Assembly: GCF_013410665.1 (NCBI RefSeq)
Contig: NZ_JACCFM010000001.1
Location: forward strand, 3,720,001 to 3,784,000
DNA: 64,000 nucleotides
Direction: 5' to 3'
Source: Leifsonia psychrotolerans
GTDB lineage: Bacteria > Actinomycetota > Actinomycetes > Actinomycetales > Microbacteriaceae
In this document: positions 1-8,174 of the stretch, piece after piece
Layout of the letters: each line of letters opens with the position of its first letter
Position numbering within the stretch: position 1 is the stretch's first letter
Notes under the pieces: generated by a model
The model's input: only the letters and a program-made list of their open reading frames with translations
Told to the model about the DNA's origin: nothing
Databases searched by the model: none
Made by a program: the position numbers and the translations under genes

Positions 1-755
1 TGGCAGTCGACCCGAACGCTGGAATTGACCTGGACAAGGCCCGCGAGATCGCGGTTGCCGCGAAGTTCCCGGCCGAGCTGATCGAGAAGGTTGCCCCCGT
101 CTTCGTGCAGCTCTACAACGTCTACACGGGTGAAGACGCGACGCTCGTCGAGGTCAACCCGCTCGTTCTCACCGAAGAAGGCGACATCATCGCCCTCGAC
201 GGCAAGGTCACGCTCGACGAGAACGCCGGCTTCCGTCACCCGAAGCACGCCGCTCTCGAAGACGCTGCTGCTGCAGACCCGCTCGAGGCCAAGGCCAAAG
301 AGAACGACCTCAACTACGTCAAGCTCGACGGTGAAGTGGGTGTCATCGGAAACGGCGCAGGCCTCGTCATGTCGACACTGGATGTCGTTGCGTACGCCGG
401 TGAGAATCACGGTGGCGTGAAGCCGGCCAACTTCCTCGACATCGGCGGCGGAGCATCCGCTGAGGTCATGGCCGCCGGTCTCGACGTCATCCTCGGCGAC
501 CCACAGGTCAAGAGCGTCTTCGTCAACGTTTTCGGTGGCATCACCGCCTGTGACGCTGTTGCCCACGGCATCGTCGGCGCTCTTGCCGAGCTCGGCGCTG
601 CGGCAAACAAGCCCCTCGTTGTGCGCCTCGACGGCAACAACGTCGAAGAAGGCCGTCGCATCCTCGCCGAGGCGAACCACCCGCTTGTCACTCTGGCGGC
701 CACCATGGACGAGGGTGCCGACAAGGCCGCCGAACTCGCCAACGCCGCCCGCTGA
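1..755 (+). CDS. sucC: Succinate-CoA ligase (ADP-forming) subunit beta, 5'-truncated
   Basis: C-terminal part of SucC, the nucleotide-binding beta subunit that with SucD converts succinyl-CoA to succinate with substrate-level phosphorylation in the TCA cycle. The reading frame is open from base 3 and gives about 250 residues of the roughly 390 usual for the family; the start lies upstream of the window. Recognisable pieces are [20 protein letters not shown], typical of the end of the ATP-grasp domain, and the ligase domain with FLDIGGGAS and VFGGITACD. sucD follows 37 bp downstream, so the two are co-transcribed. The stop codon is the first three bases of a dispersed palindromic repeat (753-772). 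Identity is very secure; only the N-terminus is missing. Confidence 0.97.
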   Translation, partial: AVDPNAGIDLDKAREIAVAAKFPAELIEKVAPVFVQLYNVYTGEDATLVEVNPLVLTEEGDIIALDGKVTLDENAGFRHPKHAALEDAAAADPLEAKAKENDLNYVKLDGEVGVIGNGAGLVMSTLDVVAYAGENHGGVKPANFLDIGGGASAEVMAAGLDVILGDPQVKSVFVNVFGGITACDAVAHGIVGALAELGAAANKPLVVRLDGNNVEEGRRILAEANHPLVTLAATMDEGADKAAELANAAR

Positions 756-772
756 TCGAGCCTGTCGAGATC
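753..772. repeat. Single copy of dispersed palindromic repeat unit
   Basis: TGATCGAGCCTGTCGAGATC overlaps the sucC stop codon. The same motif forms the right arm, on the other strand, of the 73-bp repeats near 12.0-12.2 kb and 22.3 kb. Here only a single arm is present, in the 37-bp sucC-sucD gap. Confidence 0.7.
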
Positions 773-792
773 AAGGAACAAGGAAAAAATAT

Positions 793-1680
793 ATGTCAAT
801 CTTCCTCAACAAGGACTCCAAGGTCATCGTGCAGGGCATCACCGGCGGTGAGGGTACCAAGCACACCGCCCTCATGCTGAAGGCCGGTACCCAGGTCGTC
901 GGTGGCGTCAACGCTCGCAAGGCTGGCACCACTGTCGTGCACGGCGACGTGGAGCTGCCCGTCTACGGAACCGTCGCCGAGGCGATGGAAAAGACCGGCG
1001 CGGATGTCTCCATCGCGTTCGTTCCGCCGGCATTCACCAAAGACGCAGTGATCGAGGCCATCGACGCCGAGATCCCGCTGCTCGTCATCATCACCGAGGG
1101 CGTTCCGGTTCAGGACTCGGCTGAGTTCTGGGCCTACAACAAGGCCAAGGGCAACAAGACCCGCATCATCGGCCCGAACTGCCCCGGCATCATCACGCCC
1201 GGTGAGGCGCTCGTCGGCATCACGCCGGCGACCATCACCGGTAAGGGCCCGGTCGGACTCGTCTCGAAGTCGGGCACCCTGACCTACCAGATGATGTACG
1301 AACTGCGCGACCTCGGCTTCTCGACCGCGATCGGCATCGGTGGCGACCCCATCATCGGCACCACGCACATCGACGCTCTCGAGGCGTTTGAGAACGACCC
1401 CGAAACCCTCGCCATCGTCATGATCGGCGAGATCGGTGGCGACGCCGAAGAGAACGCCGCTGCCTACATCAAGGCGCACGTCACCAAGCCGGTCGTCGGC
1501 TACGTGGCCGGCTTCACCGCGCCCGAAGGAAAGACCATGGGCCACGCCGGGGCCATCGTCTCCGACGGAGCAGGCACCGCACAGGGCAAGAAGGAGGCCC
1601 TTGAGGCCGCCGGAGTCAAGGTTGGCAAGACGCCAAGCGAGACCGCTACTCTGCTGCGTGAGGTTCTCGCCGCACTGTAA
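793..1680 (+). CDS. sucD: Succinate-CoA ligase subunit alpha
   Basis: Alpha subunit of succinyl-CoA synthetase, 295 residues, the usual length. It binds CoA in an N-terminal Rossmann-like domain ([12 protein letters not shown] near residue 13) and carries the phosphorylated histidine in the motif [20 protein letters not shown] near residue 250. The ATG at 793 is chosen because an AAGGA-rich ribosome site lies just before it and the protein starts with the typical MSIFL; an upstream in-frame extension runs through the sucC gene and is spurious. It is co-transcribed with sucC and followed by a stem-loop terminator at 1694-1726. The enzyme works in the cytoplasm as an alpha-beta complex with SucC. 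Confidence 0.98.
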   Translation: MSIFLNKDSKVIVQGITGGEGTKHTALMLKAGTQVVGGVNARKAGTTVVHGDVELPVYGTVAEAMEKTGADVSIAFVPPAFTKDAVIEAIDAEIPLLVIITEGVPVQDSAEFWAYNKAKGNKTRIIGPNCPGIITPGEALVGITPATITGKGPVGLVSKSGTLTYQMMYELRDLGFSTAIGIGGDPIIGTTHIDALEAFENDPETLAIVMIGEIGGDAEENAAAYIKAHVTKPVVGYVAGFTAPEGKTMGHAGAIVSDGAGTAQGKKEALEAAGVKVGKTPSETATLLREVLAAL

Positions 1681-1693
1681 CGATGCATTAATC

Positions 1694-1726
1694 ACGGGCC
1701 CATCGGATTCAATCTGGTGGGCCCGT
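1694..1726 (+). terminator. Stem-loop terminator after sucD
   Basis: A perfect 9-bp inverted repeat, ACGGGCCCA and TGGGCCCGT, with a 15-nt loop, 14 bp after the sucD stop. There is no T-run, as is common in actinobacteria. Confidence 0.7.
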
Positions 1727-1793
1727 CTGCGTGCACGTCGTGCATTCGAAACTGCCTGATGACAGCGGCCGGAACGGGGTCGATACTGAGGCC

Positions 1794-1904
1794 ATGCAAG
1801 AAATATTTGAAACAGCGCTCATCGTGTGGGTGATCGTCGGTGTCGTCCTCGGGCTCTCGGCCGTCATCGCTTTGGCGAGGGCGCCGTACCGTAAGAAAAA
1901 GTAG
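1794..1904 (+). CDS. Small single-pass membrane protein, 36 residues
   Basis: A 36-codon gene with no assigned function. After a short acidic start (MQEIFE) comes one hydrophobic helix of about 22 residues rich in Val, Ile, Leu and Gly, then a positively charged end (ARAPYRKKK). This is the layout of a small membrane protein with its C-terminus inside. A GATACT box lies exactly 6 nt before the ATG, as at other genes here that appear leaderless. It sits alone between the sucD terminator and the PerM-like gene on the same strand. It could instead be a chance ORF, but hydrophobicity, start context and isolated position favour a real gene. Conservation between sucD and perM in relatives would settle it. 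Confidence 0.6.
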   Translation: MQEIFETALIVWVIVGVVLGLSAVIALARAPYRKKK

Positions 1905-2010
1905 GAGCACATTTTAACCGGCGCTGCTGCCGTCAGCGCTGCCCTCCGGGCACAGGATGCGCAGAATGGTCGACCGAAGCGGTGTGCGGCGGTGCAGAGG
2001 GCGGGCGTAC

Positions 2011-2058
2011 GGCGGGACTCACGGCGGCACTCACGGCGGGACTCACGGCGGCACTCAC
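2011..2058. repeat. Four-copy 12-bp tandem repeat
   Basis: Units alternate between GGCGGGACTCAC and GGCGGCACTCAC, giving a 24-bp higher-order period. They lie just before the PerM-like gene and would read in frame as Gly/Leu/Thr/Ala repeats only if translation began upstream of the proposed start. Confidence 0.8.
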
Positions 2059-2107
2059 GGCGGGGGAGCCGACGGATGACGCAGCTGCAGGTAAGCTCGA
2101 AAGCCGA

Positions 2108-3379
2108 ATGAACCGCACAACGACAGCCCTGCTCGCCGCGCTCGAGGCGCTGATCGTCGTCGCCATCGGCGTGGGGATCGCGCTCGTCCCGCTGACGATT
2201 CTCTGGGCGACGCATTTCGAACTCGCCGTCGACTGGAGCATGTTCTGGCAGGCGGCCGCAAATGTGTGGCTGCTCGGCAATGGAGTCGATCTGAGCGTCA
2301 CGCTCCCCGCCGTACTCAGCGCCCCACTCGGCTTGCCCGGGGCCGAGGCACCATTCGGCCTCACCATCGCGCTACTTGGGTTCACCGTCCTGGCCGTGGC
2401 GCTGGGCGTGCGAACCGGCATCCGTGCGATCGAGACCCCGCACCCGCTCGTGGGAGTACTGGCGGCCACGCTGAGCTACGCGGTCTTCGCCACGTTGATC
2501 ACGTTGTCCGCGGTCAGCGCCGTTGTGACGCCGTCGCTCGTGCAGGGCATCGTGCTGCCGACACTGATTTATGCCGCAGGAGTCCTCCTCGGCGCGACGG
2601 GACTGTTCGGCCGAGGCGTTGGCGCCACTGATACGTCGTCGCGCGCCGGCAGCGGCCTGCCGACAGGTCCGTTGCTGGGGGTGCCGAACGTCGTGCGTGA
2701 ACGCTACCGTGCACTGCCCCTGGTGTGGCGGTCGGGGGCCGCAGAGGCCGTGCGCGGTGGCATCGCGGCAACAACCCTGTTGATCGGCGTCGCCGCCGTC
2801 ACCCTCACCGTGCTCGTGTTCGCGAACTTCGCAACGGTGATCGGGCTCTACGAGGCGTTGCAGGCGGGAATCATGGGCGGCGTCACATTGACACTCGCAC
2901 AGCTGGCGATTCTTCCGAACCTGGTGCTGTGGGTTGTCTCGTGGTTCGTCGGCCCCGGTTTCGCGATCGGCGCGGGCAGCTCGGTGTCCCCCCTCGGCAC
3001 ATCGCTCGGTGTCATTCCCGGGCTGCCGATCTTCGGCGCGTTGCCGCACGGAACACTCGCGTTCGGATTCCTCGGCCTCCTGATGCCGGTGCTCATCGGA
3101 TTCCTCGCAGCCCGGCTCGTGCGCCGACGCTCAGACCGCCTCGGGCTGCCCGTGCCGTCGCTGTCGACGGCCCTCTACACCGGCGTCGGAACCGGAGTGG
3201 TCGCGGGAGTGCTTCTCGGCCTGGCGATGTGGGCTTCGGCCGGTTCATTCGGGCCGGGGCGTCTCGTCGAGGTCGGCCCGAACCCGCTCGTGGTGGGCGT
3301 TCTTGCGGCCGTTGAAATCGGGATTGCAGCCTGCCTCGGCATGTGCGCCGGCATCCGCAGACCCGACCGAAGCGCGTAA
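2108..3379 (+). CDS. PerM-like integral membrane protein (DUF6350)
   Basis: A polytopic membrane protein of 423 residues with about nine to ten hydrophobic segments, matching the DUF6350 family. Its mycobacterial member PerM is linked to cell division and persistence. The sequence shows a short basic start (MNRTTT), many Leu/Ala/Val-rich helices, and the family's usual gene neighbours: sucCD upstream and purN-purH downstream. ATG 2108 is chosen because the in-frame region before it is a 12-bp tandem repeat coding low-complexity residues. The ribosome site is weak. Family assignment rests on membrane profile plus gene order; the role in division is inherited from the family. Confidence 0.75.
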   Translation: MNRTTTALLAALEALIVVAIGVGIALVPLTILWATHFELAVDWSMFWQAAANVWLLGNGVDLSVTLPAVLSAPLGLPGAEAPFGLTIALLGFTVLAVALGVRTGIRAIETPHPLVGVLAATLSYAVFATLITLSAVSAVVTPSLVQGIVLPTLIYAAGVLLGATGLFGRGVGATDTSSRAGSGLPTGPLLGVPNVVRERYRALPLVWRSGAAEAVRGGIAATTLLIGVAAVTLTVLVFANFATVIGLYEALQAGIMGGVTLTLAQLAILPNLVLWVVSWFVGPGFAIGAGSSVSPLGTSLGVIPGLPIFGALPHGTLAFGFLGLLMPVLIGFLAARLVRRRSDRLGLPVPSLSTALYTGVGTGVVAGVLLGLAMWASAGSFGPGRLVEVGPNPLVVGVLAAVEIGIAACLGMCAGIRRPDRSA

Positions 3380-3394
3380 GGCCGACCGCGCGAG

Positions 3395-3443
3395 TTGCCG
3401 CAGACTGCCCCATACGGCGCATCGAAGGGACGATCTGCGGCAA
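3395..3443 (+). repeat. Inverted repeat between perM-like gene and purN
   Basis: TTGCCGCAGA (3395-3404) and TCTGCGGCAA (3434-3443) form a perfect 10-bp stem with a 29-nt loop. It lies 15 bp after the PerM-like stop and 60 bp before the purN -10 box. It could be a terminator or an RNA-stabilising hairpin. Confidence 0.5.
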
Positions 3444-3502
3444 TTCACGGATGGCGTGGCGCGAGGCTCACCCCGACGATCGTGGCCGAATGCTCGAAGC
3501 GG

Positions 3503-3508
3503 TAGGCT
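3503..3508 (+). promoter_or_regulatory. -10 box of leaderless purN transcript
   Basis: TAGGCT ends 6 nt before the GTG start of purN, so transcription would begin at or next to the start codon. No good -35 box is visible. Confidence 0.5.
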
Positions 3509-3514
3509 CAGAGG

Positions 3515-4108
3515 GTGCTGTCACTGGTCGTCCTCATCTCTGGCGGAGGGTCGAACCTGCGCGCACTCCTCGAAGCGTCTGAAGACGCCGAATTCCCCGC
3601 GCGGGTGGTGGCCATCGGTGCCGACCGAGACGCGGATGGGCTCGCGCTCGGCGAAGAATTCGGCATCCCCACCTTCACAGTGCCCTACTCGTCGTTTCCC
3701 GATCGGGATGCCTGGGGCGACGAGTTGCTCGCCCAGATCCAGCAGTGGCAGCCCGACCTCGTAGTGCTCAGCGGGCTGATGCGGTTGGTGCCGTCGCGCG
3801 TCGTCGAGGCACTCTCGCCGCACCTGATCAACACGCATCCGGCCTACCTGCCCGAGTTTCCCGGAGCGCACGGGGTGCGCGACGCCCTCGCCGCCGGTGC
3901 GACCCAGACCGGTGCCAGCCTGATCGTTGTCGACAACGGTGTCGATGCCGGACCGATCATCGCGCAAGAACGGATTCCGGTGTTGCCCGGCGACACCGAA
4001 ACCACCCTGCACGACCGCATCAAACCCGTCGAACGCCGTCTGCTCGTGCAGGCAGTGCTCGACATTGCCAACGGACACGTCGATCTCAAGGAGCTATCAA
4101 ACGCATGA
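3515..4108 (+). CDS. purN: Phosphoribosylglycinamide formyltransferase 1
   Basis: Transfers a formyl group from 10-formyl-THF to GAR in the third step of purine synthesis. It has 197 residues, close to the family norm. The glycine-rich start [16 protein letters not shown] binds the substrate phosphate; the active site is seen in [16 protein letters not shown] (Asn and His) and the later Asp in [11 protein letters not shown]. The GTG at 3515 is the start, with no ribosome site but a TAGGCT box 6 nt upstream, so a leaderless mRNA is likely. The stop overlaps the purH start by 4 nt (ATGA), so the two are translationally coupled. A second formyl-THF enzyme, purU, lies at 52 kb. Confidence 0.96.
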   Translation: MLSLVVLISGGGSNLRALLEASEDAEFPARVVAIGADRDADGLALGEEFGIPTFTVPYSSFPDRDAWGDELLAQIQQWQPDLVVLSGLMRLVPSRVVEALSPHLINTHPAYLPEFPGAHGVRDALAAGATQTGASLIVVDNGVDAGPIIAQERIPVLPGDTETTLHDRIKPVERRLLVQAVLDIANGHVDLKELSNA

Positions 4109-5793
4109 GCGGTCACACTAACGCCCAGAGCCTGTATCGCGAGAGGGACGTCGTCCCGATCACGCGCGCGCTGATCTCGGTCAGCGACAAAACAGGGCTG
4201 ACCGAGTTGGCGAATGCCCTCGCCGCCGCCGGCGTCGAAATCGTCTCGACCGGCTCGACGGCGGCGACAATTCGTGCGGCCGGCCACGAGGTCACCGACG
4301 TCTCCACCGTGACCGGCTTTCCCGAGTCGCTCGACGGACGGGTCAAGACCCTGCACCCCGCCGTGCACGCCGGCATCCTCGCCGACCTGCGTCTCGAGGC
4401 GCACGAAGACCAGCTGCGTGACCTCGGCATCGCCGCGTTCGAACTCGTTGTGGTCAACCTCTACCCGTTCGTCGAGACCGTCGAATCCGGCGCCGCGCCG
4501 GCCGATGTGATCGAACAGATCGACATCGGCGGACCGGCCCTCGTGCGTGCATCCGCGAAGAACCACGCCAACGTGGCCATCGTGGTGGACCCCGAGGACT
4601 ATGACGAGATCATCGACTCCATTCAGGCCGGGGGCACCACACTGCGCACCCGCCAGAAACTGGCCTCGCTCGCGTTCGAGCACACCGCCCACTATGACCT
4701 GTCGGTGTCCGCGTGGTTCACCGAGAATGTCTACGACCAGTGGGCCGGCGACGACGCCGAGCTGGGCGCCGAGATCCTCGACCAGTTCGACGCCATCCTG
4801 GGAAGCGCTGCCGACAGCGACCTCGAAGCCGAGATGGCGTTCCCCGACACCCTCGTGATCGAAACGCACCGCGGCAGCGTGCTGCGTTACGGCGAAAACT
4901 CGCACCAGGCCGCCGCTCTTTACCTCGGTGAAGGCGGAGCCGGCATCGCGCAGGCGTCCGTGCTGCACGGCAAAGAGATGTCGTACAACAACTATGTCGA
5001 CGCGGATGCCGCAGTGCGCGCCGCATTCGACTTCGACGAGCCGGCCGTGGCCATCATCAAGCACGCTAACCCGTGCGGCATCGCAGTTGCCACTCCGACG
5101 GCGACGGATGCCATCGCATCCGCTCATCGCCGCGCCCACGACTGCGACCCCGTGTCGGCGTTTGGCGGCGTGATCGCGGCCAATCGCATCGTCACCCTCG
5201 CTATGGCCGAGGCCGTCAGCCAGATCTTCACCGAGGTGCTCGTCGCCCCGGGTTTCGAGGCAGACGCGTTCGAGCTGCTGAGTGCGAAGAAGAACATCCG
5301 CCTGCTCGAACTGCCGGAGGACTACCGTCGCAGCTCGATGGAATTGCGTCAGATCTCCGGTGGTCTGCTCGTGCAGGAGACCGACGCGTTTGACGAGTTC
5401 GACTCGTCGACCTGGCAGTGTGTTGCGGGCGACGAGGCCGACGAGGCCACCCGCGCCGACCTTGAGTTCGCGTGGAAGGCCTGCCGCGCCGTGAAGTCAA
5501 ACGCCATTTTGCTGGCGCACGATGGGGCATCCGTCGGGGTCGGCATGGGGCAGGTCAACCGAGTCGACTCCTGCCACCTCGCCGTGAACCGTGCGGGTGA
5601 GCGTGCCGCCGGATCCGTCGCCGCATCCGACGCGTTCTTCCCGTTCGCCGACGGTCTACAGGTACTGCTGGATGCGGGTATCACCGCCGTCGTGCAACCC
5701 GGCGGTTCGGTGCGCGATGAGGAAGTCATCGCGGCGGCCACCGCTGCCGGTGTCACGATGTATTTCACCGGGGAACGCCACTTCTTCCATTGA
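4105..5793 (+). CDS. purH: Bifunctional AICAR formyltransferase / IMP cyclohydrolase
   Basis: Carries out the last two steps of IMP synthesis. It has 562 residues, slightly above the usual 520-530. The N-terminal MGS-like cyclohydrolase domain shows [24 protein letters not shown] and [14 protein letters not shown]; the larger C-terminal formyltransferase domain shows [20 protein letters not shown] and the final [11 protein letters not shown] ribosome site AAGGAG stands before the ATG, inside the end of purN, with which it overlaps by 4 nt. A strong terminator follows at 5807-5858. Identification is unambiguous. Confidence 0.98.
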   Translation: MSGHTNAQSLYRERDVVPITRALISVSDKTGLTELANALAAAGVEIVSTGSTAATIRAAGHEVTDVSTVTGFPESLDGRVKTLHPAVHAGILADLRLEAHEDQLRDLGIAAFELVVVNLYPFVETVESGAAPADVIEQIDIGGPALVRASAKNHANVAIVVDPEDYDEIIDSIQAGGTTLRTRQKLASLAFEHTAHYDLSVSAWFTENVYDQWAGDDAELGAEILDQFDAILGSAADSDLEAEMAFPDTLVIETHRGSVLRYGENSHQAAALYLGEGGAGIAQASVLHGKEMSYNNYVDADAAVRAAFDFDEPAVAIIKHANPCGIAVATPTATDAIASAHRRAHDCDPVSAFGGVIAANRIVTLAMAEAVSQIFTEVLVAPGFEADAFELLSAKKNIRLLELPEDYRRSSMELRQISGGLLVQETDAFDEFDSSTWQCVAGDEADEATRADLEFAWKACRAVKSNAILLAHDGASVGVGMGQVNRVDSCHLAVNRAGERAAGSVAASDAFFPFADGLQVLLDAGITAVVQPGGSVRDEEVIAAATAAGVTMYFTGERHFFH

Positions 5794-5806
5794 TCTCGTG
5801 GGTTTC

Positions 5807-5858
5807 ATGGGCCTGTGCCCGTTCGAGTGTGATCATTCGAGCGGGCATGGGCCTTTTT
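5807..5858 (+). terminator. Intrinsic terminator of the purNH operon
   Basis: A long, almost perfect stem (about 18 bp including G-U pairs: GGGCCTGTGCCCGTTCGAG against CGAGCGGGCATGGGCC) followed by a TTTTT run. It is the only terminator here with a clear T-run. Confidence 0.9.
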
Positions 5859-5872
5859 GGTGCGTAGTGGTC

Positions 5873-5901
5873 TTGCGCTCGAGTCGCTGCAGCCCTAGGC
5901 T
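5873..5901 (+). promoter_or_regulatory. Promoter of the ABC exporter leader
   Basis: TTGCGC at 5873-5878, a 17-bp spacer, then TAGGCT at 5896-5901: a good housekeeping-sigma promoter. Transcription would start near 5908, about 50 nt before the leader ORF and about 415 nt before the exporter gene. Confidence 0.65.
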
Positions 5902-5959
5902 AAAAGGCTGCCTGAACCGGGCGGTCCAAGACGAGAATAGACGCGCCCAGGAGGCCAGC

Positions 5960-6073
5960 ATGATGAAGACAGCCCAGCTTACGATCGCATCCGGTGCGAA
6001 CAATGGCGCTGCCTTCGGCATTGCGTTCCGCGCCCACCCGCCGGTTTCGTCGTTTTCGCCCCGCTCGGTCTAA
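5960..6073 (+). CDS. Putative leader peptide upstream of ABC exporter, 37 residues
   Basis: A short ORF with a textbook ribosome site, AGGAGG, six bases before the ATG. It starts MMKTAQLTIASGANNGAAFG and ends in a Ser/Pro-rich stretch (PPVSSFSPRSV). No family is recognised. It sits between a good promoter (5873-5901) and a stem-loop-rich 250-nt untranslated stretch leading to a two-gene ABC exporter. That layout resembles leader peptides that sense ribosome-targeting drugs and control a downstream resistance or export gene by attenuation. This is inference: the peptide could also be an independent small protein. The very strong ribosome site compared with the exporter's own TTG start supports a regulatory role. 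Confidence 0.5.
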   Translation: MMKTAQLTIASGANNGAAFGIAFRAHPPVSSFSPRSV

Positions 6074-6093
6074 CCGCAGAGCACTCACCGCGC

Positions 6094-6245
6094 GCAGCCG
6101 TGAGGCTGCAGTTGCTCCGGAGTAGACCGTTCCCCGCGAACGTGTCCGGCACCGGCATCCGTCTTCTCCACCTGTACCGACGTGCCACTCGACGTCGGCC
6201 TCGTCGATCGTCTACCGCCCCGCGGGTGCCACGTCCGCGCGGGGC
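6094..6245 (+). promoter_or_regulatory. Structured leader RNA before ABC exporter
   Basis: Three short hairpins follow the leader ORF: GCAGCC/GGCTGC (6094-6109), CCGACGT/ACGTCGG (6177-6198) and GCCCCGCG/CGCGGGGC (6217-6245). The last is GC-rich enough to pause or stop polymerase but has no T-run. They may form alternative structures for attenuation. Confidence 0.4.
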
Positions 6246-6323
6246 AGAGCAGCACGAGAGACCAATCTCGCTGGGCCCGGCGGCACCTTTCGTGAAACCG
6301 CATCACCAATCCAGGAATCACTC

Positions 6324-8174
6324 TTGACCTCACTCATCACGCCAGAACATCCACCTCAACCTGAAGCGTCTGCGCCGCGGAAGAATACCTTCCAGACACT
6401 GCTGCGTCTCTACCCCTACGCCAAACCTGCCATGCCGCGTCTGTATCTCGGCATGGTGTCGGCGCTGCTTGCCAGCCTGGTCGCCCTGGCTATTCCGCAG
6501 GTGCTCGCCTGGTTGGTCGACGGCCCGCTCGCGCAGAAGGACCCCAGCCAGATCTGGCCAGCGGTGTGGATCGTGCTCGGCCTCGGCGTCGTAGAAGCCA
6601 TCATGATCGCGCTGCGGCGCTGGTTCGTGCTGAACCCCGGCACGCACATCGAGGCCCGCATGCGCAACGGGTTGTACGCCCGGCTGCAAGATTTACCGGT
6701 CACTTTCCACGACCGGTGGCCGAGCGGCCAGCTGTTGTCGCGCGCGGTGAGCGACCTCAATCTCATTCGCCGCTGGATCTCATTCGGCCTGGTGCTGCTC
6801 GTGGTCAACTTCCTGACCATCATTGTGGGTTTCATCATTCTCGTGGTGATGAATTGGCTGCTCGGCGTCATCTTCCTGGTCTGCTCCATTCCGATCTGGA
6901 TCTACGGCTATATCTTCGAAGAGAAATACTCGGTGATCGCACGCCGGAGCCAGGATCAGGCCGGCGACCTCGCGACGGCCGTCGAAGAGTCAGTGCACGG
7001 CATCCGTGTGCTGAAGGCTTTCGGTCGCGGCGGTCACGCAATGAAGAACTTCGCGTCGCAGGCAGAAGGCCTGCGGGGCACCGAGATCGAGAAAGCGCGA
7101 GCGATTGCCGGTATCTGGCTGTGGCTGTTGCTGGTTCCGGATGTTGCCTTCGCACTCTGCTTGGTAGCGGGCGTCTGGCTGTCCAGTCAGGGCCAGCTGA
7201 GCGTCGGCGAACTTGTCGCGTTCTTCGCCACGGCCACCGTGTTGCGTTTTCCGGTCGAGTCAATCGGGTTCCTACTGTCGATGACCTTCGATACCCGCAC
7301 GGCCACCGACCGGTTCTTCGATATTCTCGATGCGCCGAACGATATCACCGACCCGAAAATACCGGTTTCGATCGCCGCCCCCGTGGGACGCCTGAGCTTC
7401 GAGAACGTGCACTTTCGCTACGGTGACTCACCGGAACGCTTCGACGACCTACTCAACGGAGTCGACCTGGTGCTCGAACCGGGCGAGACCATGGCGCTGG
7501 TGGGCCTGACCGGTTCGGGTAAGTCCACCCTGACCGCGCTGACCACCCGTCTCTACGACGTGACTGGCGGCCGGGTATTGCTTGACGGCGTCGACGTGCG
7601 GGACCTCAGTCGTGAGGAGTTGCGGCGACACCTCGCGATGGCTTTCGAAGACGCCACATTGTTCTCGGCATCGGTGCGCGACAATGTGCTGCTCGGACGA
7701 GCCGAGTTCGCCGAGCCCTCGGCTGAGGCGGATGCGGCGCTCGAAGAGGCACTGCGCATCGCGCAGGCCGGATTCGTCCATGACCTGCCCGAGGGCGTCG
7801 ATACCAAAGTGGGCGAAGAGGGCATGAGCCTGTCGGGTGGCCAGCGTCAGCGGCTCGCCCTGGCCCGCGCCGTTGCGGCCAAGCCAGCCGTGCTGGTGCT
7901 CGACGATCCGCTGTCGGCACTCGACGTCGACACCGAGGCGCTCGTCGAGGCGGCGCTGCGCACCGTACTGGCTTCGACAACGGCCCTTATTGTGGCCCAT
8001 CGCCCCTCGACGGTCATGCTGGCCGACCGGGTGGCGTTGCTTGAGAACGGCAGGATCACCGCTGTCGGCACGCACTCCGACCTGCTTCGCACCAGCGAGC
8101 ACTACAGCTTCGTCATTTCCAGCCTGGCAGACGAAGAACGAAGAGAATCGATTCGAGAGGAGGATGCACGATGA
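6324..8174 (+). CDS. ABC exporter half-transporter, degenerate-site subunit
   Basis: A 616-residue half-transporter with an N-terminal six-helix membrane domain (about residues 30-330) and a C-terminal ATPase domain: Walker [10 protein letters not shown] near 394, signature [14 protein letters not shown] near 503, Walker [13 protein letters not shown] near 524, and switch His in VAHRPS. The residue after the Walker B aspartate is Asp rather than the catalytic Glu, which marks the inactive site of heterodimeric exporters (TM287/288, BmrCD and LmrCD type). Start is TTG 6324, with AGGAA at good spacing. It overlaps the partner gene by 4 nt, so they form one export pump in the inner membrane. Substrate unknown; the leader region hints at drug-inducible export. 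Confidence 0.9.
   Translation: MTSLITPEHPPQPEASAPRKNTFQTLLRLYPYAKPAMPRLYLGMVSALLASLVALAIPQVLAWLVDGPLAQKDPSQIWPAVWIVLGLGVVEAIMIALRRWFVLNPGTHIEARMRNGLYARLQDLPVTFHDRWPSGQLLSRAVSDLNLIRRWISFGLVLLVVNFLTIIVGFIILVVMNWLLGVIFLVCSIPIWIYGYIFEEKYSVIARRSQDQAGDLATAVEESVHGIRVLKAFGRGGHAMKNFASQAEGLRGTEIEKARAIAGIWLWLLLVPDVAFALCLVAGVWLSSQGQLSVGELVAFFATATVLRFPVESIGFLLSMTFDTRTATDRFFDILDAPNDITDPKIPVSIAAPVGRLSFENVHFRYGDSPERFDDLLNGVDLVLEPGETMALVGLTGSGKSTLTALTTRLYDVTGGRVLLDGVDVRDLSREELRRHLAMAFEDATLFSASVRDNVLLGRAEFAEPSAEADAALEEALRIAQAGFVHDLPEGVDTKVGEEGMSLSGGQRQRLALARAVAAKPAVLVLDDPLSALDVDTEALVEAALRTVLASTTALIVAHRPSTVMLADRVALLENGRITAVGTHSDLLRTSEHYSFVISSLADEERRESIREEDAR

Noticed and set aside
3844..5139. Long open frame on the minus strand across purH (over 400 codons)
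   Set aside because: It is the antisense shadow of purH; high GC keeps the frame open, no family is recognisable and purH is certain.
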